DNA of 64,000 bases from Rhytidiadelphus loreus (Eukaryota > Streptophyta > Bryopsida > Hypnales > Hylocomiaceae), in NCBI GenBank assembly GCA_947034895.1, contig OX344764.1:40798935-40862934 (forward strand), read 5' to 3'. Below are positions 57,613 to 64,000 of this stretch, one piece after another. The position numbers were made by a program, and so were the translations under genes. Numbering within the stretch: position 1 is the stretch's first letter; every line of letters starts with the position of its first letter. Under the pieces are notes generated by a model, which was not told the origin of the DNA, searched no databases, and saw nothing but the letters and a program-made list of their open reading frames with translations.

Positions 57613-58658
57613 TTATAAATTGAATGTAATTAACGGATGAAGTTTGAAATACTAACTAGCAGTCAAATTTCATCTATTCATGACTTTCACTAGGAAAGTT
57701 CAACCTTTATGTAACTTAGCATTTTGGATAGGTAAAATCAAATTCTTTAAGTAATAATTCTTAAGAGTTTAAAAATAATACATTGATAGAAATAATTTAA
57801 GGCCTTAGGAAGAAGTAGATGTCCAACTAAAACTTTTTGAAGATAACCAAAGAAGAAATTAGGTCTAGAATCTCATAGAAGAAGCTTAAGGAAGTTCAAA
57901 ACTAATTCAAACTTTGAAAACCACTTGAAAATTCATATGAAAATGAAGGATGAAATTTAGAATGAAGAATGGATGAAACTAAGGAGATCTTGTCCATCTA
58001 GAACCAAATTTACGTTTAAAGAATAGATCTTAATCTAAAGTCATAGCAAAAACTCAAGGTCAAATTAAGTTTGGGAGTTAGTAGAAAAAGATGGATGAAG
58101 TTTAAATTACCATTTCAAAGGCTAAACTTTATCTGATCCTAATTTTCTCTAGAAACGTCGGATTTGAATGAATTTTATGTTTTAGAAATGGAATGATTTG
58201 ATCTTTCACTTAGAGTTTATAAATTGGGACTATAAACTCTTGGCCTAAAAATCACAATGGCCTTGTTTAGTTTAGCCAGTCGGTCCAAAAGTGTGTTTTA
58301 GATTAAGTTTTGTTGGTTATTTTGCAAAGTTTGTATCCTATAGGCACTTAGAAAAGATCCATTGCTTGGAGACACAATGGACAATGCCTAGGCACCCAAT
58401 TAGGATAAATTTTCACATAAACCCTAAAATTTGTTTATGTTTGTTGAAATACCAAGGGTGGGTCCCTATTGAAATATTCACAATGTGTTATGGGTCATAT
58501 AGCAAACACAACAAGATCACTTGTGAGATTGAATGTAGATTATAATGTTTGATCATGAGGGTGTTAACCCCTAAAGGAGTTACTAAAGAGTATTTCTTTT
58601 AAAATTTGGACAAACTTTATTGCCTTTATCATTTGAATTTTTTGCATGAATTTATTAT

Positions 58659-58835
58659 CACTACAAGAGGAAGGTGTGTTTTAAGTATAATCTTAGTAGT
58701 ATAGTTCTATAATTTAGGAGATTTTTAGTAAATTTTACTGAAAACACATGTATTTCTAGTAAATTTTTACTAAAAATCTCCTAAAAGATCATAAATTATA
58801 GGACTATACTTAAAACACTCCTTTCTCTTGTAGTG
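58659..58835 (-). mobile_element. CACTA-type MITE, mirror of copy 2
   Basis: Inverse copy of 11042-11218 with the same ends and duplication. Confidence 0.85.
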
Positions 58836-58948
58836 TATGATGGATTCTAACCATTATAATCTATATGCAAAGTTCTTTTCACGTCATTATAATAAATATT
58901 GCAAAAATGATAGTTTTTTCAATTATAATGTCAAAGTAGTAGTTAATA

Positions 58949-59162
58949 CACTACAAGAGAAAGGGGTGTTTTAAGTATAGTCCTAGAAATAAGATATTAA
59001 GTAATGATCTTTATGTAGATTTTTAATAAAAATTTACTAAAAATACGTGTACTTTCAATAAATTTTTACTAAAAATCTACATAAAGATCATTACCTAATA
59101 TCTTATCTCTAGGACTATAATTATTTAAAAACACACTTAAAACATCCCTTTCTCTTGTAGTG
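58949..59162 (-). mobile_element. CACTA-type MITE, mirror of copy 1
   Basis: Inverse copy of 10715-10928 with the same ends and duplication. Confidence 0.85.
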
Positions 59163-61379
59163 ATAATATACTCGATAATATGTTCTAAAAAATCTTTGTT
59201 TGTTTTTTAAGAAAAAAATTGATATCTACACAATATTTAAAATTTTAAATCATTCAACTCCAAAGAGTAAAATGAAAGTTATGAGGATTTTTGTTTTGTA
59301 GGTATTAAAGGTAGGGAAACATATAATTTGTTTTTTTATCTCAATTTTGAAAATTTCCAAATTAAAAAAAAAATTATATATATTATTTATTAGAACAATC
59401 TCACCATTAAAATTCACAATCACCATTGAGATTTTCAATTCTCATTACATGTTTTTTGGCCTCTATAGAAGGTTGTGAATTCTCCCTACATTCCCTTGCG
59501 TTTTCCTACAATCCCCTACATTCCTAAACCTTGAGAACTCCGCTGCAACAGCCTGTTGACGTGGCATGGTGATTGTCACGTCAAATAATAATAATAATAA
59601 TAATAAGTTTAAAATTTAATTTAGTAATTTAGTAATTTTTAATAATTTTTTATTTCACACAACACAAGCTGGTTTGTAGCAACAAAACCAACCTAAAATG
59701 GCCCTCTTGGTAGGCCAAAAAACATATAATGCAATTTCTTCTCAAAGTAATTAGTGATCTAGGTTTTTCTTTCATGAAGTACCACCTTCTACTTTATAAT
59801 TTTCTTAAAGATAAAGATTAAATTTCTTTTGGTTAAATTTTTATTAATGAATTCTCAACCCATTATCCAACATATAAACTAAAATATAAGTTATGAAAAA
59901 TACATAGTTTTTTCTAAAAGTGTTAGAAGTCTTTAGAAAAGAATAGAGATAACTATTTTTTGAAGTTTAGGTACACTGAACTTGCAATCACTTGGAATTT
60001 TTACTCTCCGATTTTAGGATGAATTTAAACAAATGAACTAAACGGGATTCTACAAATAGATTTTTAAGAAGATAAATATTGATGAAGATTTTAGCCTTGC
60101 TTTGGGCACGAGTATCATAAAGTAGTTTGGACCGCATTTCCAAGAGTCCTTAACAAGAAAAAAAGAAAAAAAGAAAAAAAGATTTGCAATACATATCCTT
60201 ACACAAAATCTTGAATAGAAAAATCATAAACATTCAATTTCAAATTCCATTTTTTGATACTAAAATTAGGATTTCTAAAATAATCAATTAAAAATATAAT
60301 GTTAAAAATTATAATTTGGTAAGGTTTTATTTAACTTCAAATGTTGACATTAAAATATAGTGCATTGGACATTTAGGGGTTAGATTAGATTCATACTTTG
60401 TAATAGGGTATAATAAGACTAATGTATGTCAAGATTAGCAAGGAACTATTGAAGGTAATTTTACAAAATCAAAACGTTTATTTGCTACTTCTTTTGAACT
60501 CAAGATAATCATTAATAATAATTATGTGCAAAAGAAGCAATCCTTTCAAAATAACTAACAACATTGCAAATTATGTGAAGAAACATACCTTTCCATCCTC
60601 TTGATTCTTGAAGTTTTAAAAGGTTCAAGAATTAACTTTTCAAAGAGTTAACGGATTTAGCAATCAAAAGATCTTCCTAGTCACTAATTTGCCAGGAATC
60701 TAAAGATTTTTCTATGATATCTATGACTAATTAAGATCTTAGTCTATAAAAGTTTTTTTCACTTAATATCTAAAGGAATATCAAACAATCTTCTCATACA
60801 TATTTTTAGGCATACTTTCTAATATACTTCTCTATGAAGGGATATGGATTAAAGATTATTAAGGGTTACTTAGGGGTTATGCATTAAGGGTCAAAGAGTC
60901 AAAGAAACTTTCTAGTCAATCACAATGAATGATTCTAAGAATTTCACTAATATCTACAAACTTAGACCCGTGTAAAAGTCCTTCTCACATACCCTCAAGT
61001 TAAAGTATTAACACTTTTGTAAACATTTTTTCTTGTTTAGGGTCAATGGATCACAACGGTTTAGGGTCCAGCAATCAAAGGACCTTCAAATCTTAGTGAT
61101 TTGTGAAGATTTCTAATATATATCTACAAACTAAGACCTGTGCTAGATAGTCTTTTCGCTTATCTACAACAATACCAAAGGATCTTCTCAACCACTTTAT
61201 CTTCTTGCGTCACGCCTACGCGAAAGGTTCATTAATACCACTGACTTCACCTCTCACCTACCATTTCATCCCAACATCCAAGTGCTACAAAAGCTTATTA
61301 CATGATGAAATGAATTATTTTGGATGAAAAGGTGACAAATCCAACCAATTTTTTTTTTACTATAATTATCACATGGGAG

Positions 61380-61387
61380 TATATAAG
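61380..61387 (+). promoter_or_regulatory. TATA box of the right-arm candidate gene
   Basis: TATATAAG, mirror of 8490-8497. The sequence downstream is GC-richer and shares phrases with the decayed copy near 4114. Confidence 0.45.
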
Positions 61388-62230
61388 AGGGAGGCAAATG
61401 AGCGACGAACCAACTGCATTACGGACACTTCCTCCCCGGAGTTTCACTCTTGTATGTTTGCGGCTCTTGCTCACGTTTGAACGCACACTCTGCGCACCTG
61501 GTTTGTGTAAGCTTGCTAAGCTCCTCTCTCTCCATCGCTTGCGATCCCGACTTTTCTTTTCATAGTTGCATGCCTTGCGGTACCACGCCGATTGAATTGG
61601 TACACTTGCTACACTTCTGTTGAGCATACCTGATGATTGAGCTAGCTTTGTAGCACGTAATGGAGTTCAGTAAGTCAGTTGGGAGCGAGTGAAGTTTCGG
61701 AATATGGAAGCTTTGTCCATGGCGTCCGACCAGCCATAGCTTCACCATCCGTCAACCCCTGCCACAGCGAAGTAGTCCTCAGATTGTTTCTCAAGTAATC
61801 AATTATTGGTCACACCATTATTTTGCTGAAGCATGCGAGGGTCACGCAGATGTTCACCTAAAGGCTAGCGAGGTTCCTAATCAGCTTCATTCATTTCTGT
61901 CAAAGCACGGTTGTTTGTTTGTGCCATAGGAATTGGAAAACAAGACGAAACACCTTTAGATGTTTACTCTCGCTAGTTTCTTTTACACGGTAGTAGTTTC
62001 AACCCTGCAACCGCAGAAATTTCCGTAAAAAAATTAGGCGCATTTCGATCACGGGCACGCACAGGGGAAGAGTTCGCATGTGGTTGTGGAGTTAGGGAAG
62101 GGGACCATTTGATGTAGGTTGCTTCATTGTGTTATTGGGATTTCCAGGGAATTGGCCGGAAAGTCGTGTTTATTCACTCACTCACTGAGGCATTCCTTCC
62201 TTCCGTGTGATGTTGTGCAGGTAGGTCACC

Positions 62231-62614
62231 ATGGATCGGGTAGCTATGGAATTCGGGCTTGAGGAACTTTCCGATCTGCAAACTCTGAGGCTTCTGCTCT
62301 CTCTTCAATTATGTCGTTCTTCGTCAGCTCCTCCTTCCGCTGCAACACGACGCCCAAGGACGCCGACTCGGATCCGTTCCAGGCCCCCTCGACTGCCACG
62401 ACCGTACCCCCCACCAGCTTTCACCCCCGTGGGACTTCTCTCCCCCGGACTTGAAGGCCTCATCGTCGATTTCGCAGCCATGGACGTGAACCTCCAGCAG
62501 CCAAGCACCTGGCCGAGCGATGCGAAGTTCTGGTCGGAATACTGGATTTGGATGGTACTGAGCGGCATTCCCTTGTATTATCTTCCACCTCACGACCTCC
62601 ACCCCAGCGAATAG
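62231..62614 (+). CDS. Candidate small protein gene, right-arm copy
   Basis: Identical in sequence to the frame at 7263-7646 in the left arm and in the same GC-rich island (about 61890-63130). The ATG follows a TGTGCAG acceptor-like site by 10 bp. The encoded 127 residues have a Pro/Arg-rich middle and one short hydrophobic stretch near the end. No family is recognised. Identity between arms reflects recent duplication and so does not itself prove coding. Confidence 0.35.
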   Translation: MDRVAMEFGLEELSDLQTLRLLLSLQLCRSSSAPPSAATRRPRTPTRIRSRPPRLPRPYPPPAFTPVGLLSPGLEGLIVDFAAMDVNLQQPSTWPSDAKFWSEYWIWMVLSGIPLYYLPPHDLHPSE

Positions 62615-64000
62615 GGCGGGTTCAGGGGCTCACGAGCTAGCTCACCGTGCCCAACGCTTCTTCTCGAGCCAGAGTCTGTTTGCTGTGCAAGGGTGGAGAC
62701 AGAATTGTAGCCGAAGGAGTTGTTTTAGGAGTCGCCATTTTGTGCATGTCATTTGGTTGTTCGATCATGCTAAGGATTCGGCTTCTGAGTCGGCAAGTTT
62801 GTACTGGATCGATCCCGAGGCTTGGTTCTTGACTAGTTCGGTACTTTGTGAGTTTGGTTCTGGTCGTCCTGGACGCCTTGTCTTTCGCTTGATGGTGATA
62901 TATATATTTCGATTTCCGATCTTGCACTTGATCGATCGATTGGAAAGACTAGCTGAAGCAATTGCACGTGTTATTCGGAGCCTCTGGTCACTCTGTTTGA
63001 GTTGGTTCCTAGCTTGCGTGCATGCTGCTTGTCCTGGAATCTGGAAATGTAACTTGACTTCCAAACCATGATTTTGTTTGTTTGGGATGCCGACGACTGT
63101 GTTAATGTATACCGGCCTGCATTTCGCCCTTGACCTAAACGTACTTAATTACACATGTTTTGCAAAATTTCTTGACAAGAATTATGGGATTCATTTGCAC
63201 CAATTGAGGTGTTCATTTGTTTTGTTTTGTGGCAAGGTGATGAGGGTATCATGAGTGGGGTTTCCTTGAAGCATTTAATATCATCATCATCCATGTTTCT
63301 GTCCTATTTTCTTTTGGATATGTGTCACCTTTTCATCCAAAACAACTCATATTTTCATCTTACATTTTCTTACAACACTTGGATGTTGGAATTAAATGGT
63401 GAAGAGGTGAAAGGATGAATAATTATTGACCTTGTAAGTATGCATGATGCAATGAGAATAAATGTCTATGAAGATCCTCTGATACTTTAATTTGTGAATT
63501 AGTGAAAAGAACTTTTGACATAATTCTTAGTTTGTGGATAATTATCACAAAAAAGTCCTTAGAACCATTGCAAATGACTAAGATTGAAGAGTCTTTCCTT
63601 GTTCAATGACCAATTAAATGTCTTGACTCTTGGACCCTTCATTAAGAGAGCCTTCAACTCTTTAATTTGACGTTTGGCCTTGAACAGATAGGTATAAGAG
63701 AGAAAGTACTCCTCATAAGATCCTTTCATAATGGACAATTTTGGGAATCATTGAAAAGAAATTTATCATTGACAATTGTGCACTTATCATACTCAAAGTT
63801 CTTTTATTTTTCATAATTAGTTTGGGATATAATACTAAATTTAATTTTAGGTTTGAGAAGTAATTACTGATTTAGATAAATACCCATTTAGTTTACGCTA
63901 ATAAATTTTGTTATAAATTTTATTCTATTTTGAAATTTTGAAAATATAAATGAATAGTAGTAGTAGTAATTTTAGTTATTTTAATTTTAGATTTTCATAT

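Larger units (their letters stand above)
57605..64000 (-). repeat. Right palindrome arm, outer segment (continues past the window)
   Basis: Reverse complement of 5877-12272 with a constant coordinate sum of 69877 and no gap at any landmark compared. Because the match is still perfect at base 64000, the palindrome extends further right, toward sequence equivalent to that left of 5877. Confidence 0.95.

Overview
This is AT-rich nuclear DNA of a land plant. The evidence is spliceosomal introns with GT/AG borders, plant telo-box motifs (GGTTTAGGGTT), a Stowaway-type MITE, CACTA-type MITEs, and hAT- and MULE-like transposases of plant type. The lineage cannot be fixed from sequence alone. There are no bacterial features, rRNA or tRNA genes. 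The window is almost entirely mobile and repeat DNA, with three large structures nested in one another.

(1) A giant palindrome. Bases 5877-13796 return in reverse orientation at 33543-35074 plus 57605-64000, with a constant coordinate sum and no gaps at any point compared. The arm is at least 7.9 kb and runs off the right edge. Each arm holds one GC-rich candidate small gene (7263-7646 and 62231-62614), an upstream TATA box, and three CACTA-like MITEs.

(2) An 18.9-kb element (14619-33533) sits in the palindrome's loop. It has 12-bp inverted ends (CTARTATGTGAG) and an 8-bp target duplication (CAACGTCG). It carries a divergent MULE-like transposase gene on the minus strand with two in-frame TAG codons. 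On the plus strand it has a small basic/acidic gene, an array of about ten short palindromes, and an 11-exon gene that reads cleanly for 1,041 codons. That gene joins a ParB/sulfiredoxin-like domain to a beta-class DNA-methyltransferase-like domain with altered catalytic motifs.

(3) A 22.5-kb hAT element (35075-57604) interrupts the right arm. The other arm keeps the unoccupied site (12265-12272), so the boundaries are known to the base: 8-bp duplication GTTYTGAG and CAGGGTTGT-type ends. It encodes an apparently intact 1,091-aa hAT transposase (BED-like finger, DUF659-type catalytic core, hATC dimerisation region with D, D and E present). It also encodes cargo: three paralogous proteins sharing a domain I do not recognise (core WCHIxKLFP), a protein kinase broken by four stops, and a seven-exon unknown gene. 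Arrays of a GC-rich motif (ACCCGCAGTCGCCC) lie upstream of every gene, oriented toward it, and near both ends, oriented outward. Four cargo genes also share a roughly 70-bp promoter-like module.

The order of events can be partly read. The palindrome existed before the hAT insertion, because one arm is empty. The 18.9-kb element entered the loop one base from the arm edge. The left 5.9 kb is older: an inverted pair of ~550-bp MITE-like repeats encloses a Stowaway MITE and a decayed copy of the same gene-bearing unit found in the arms.
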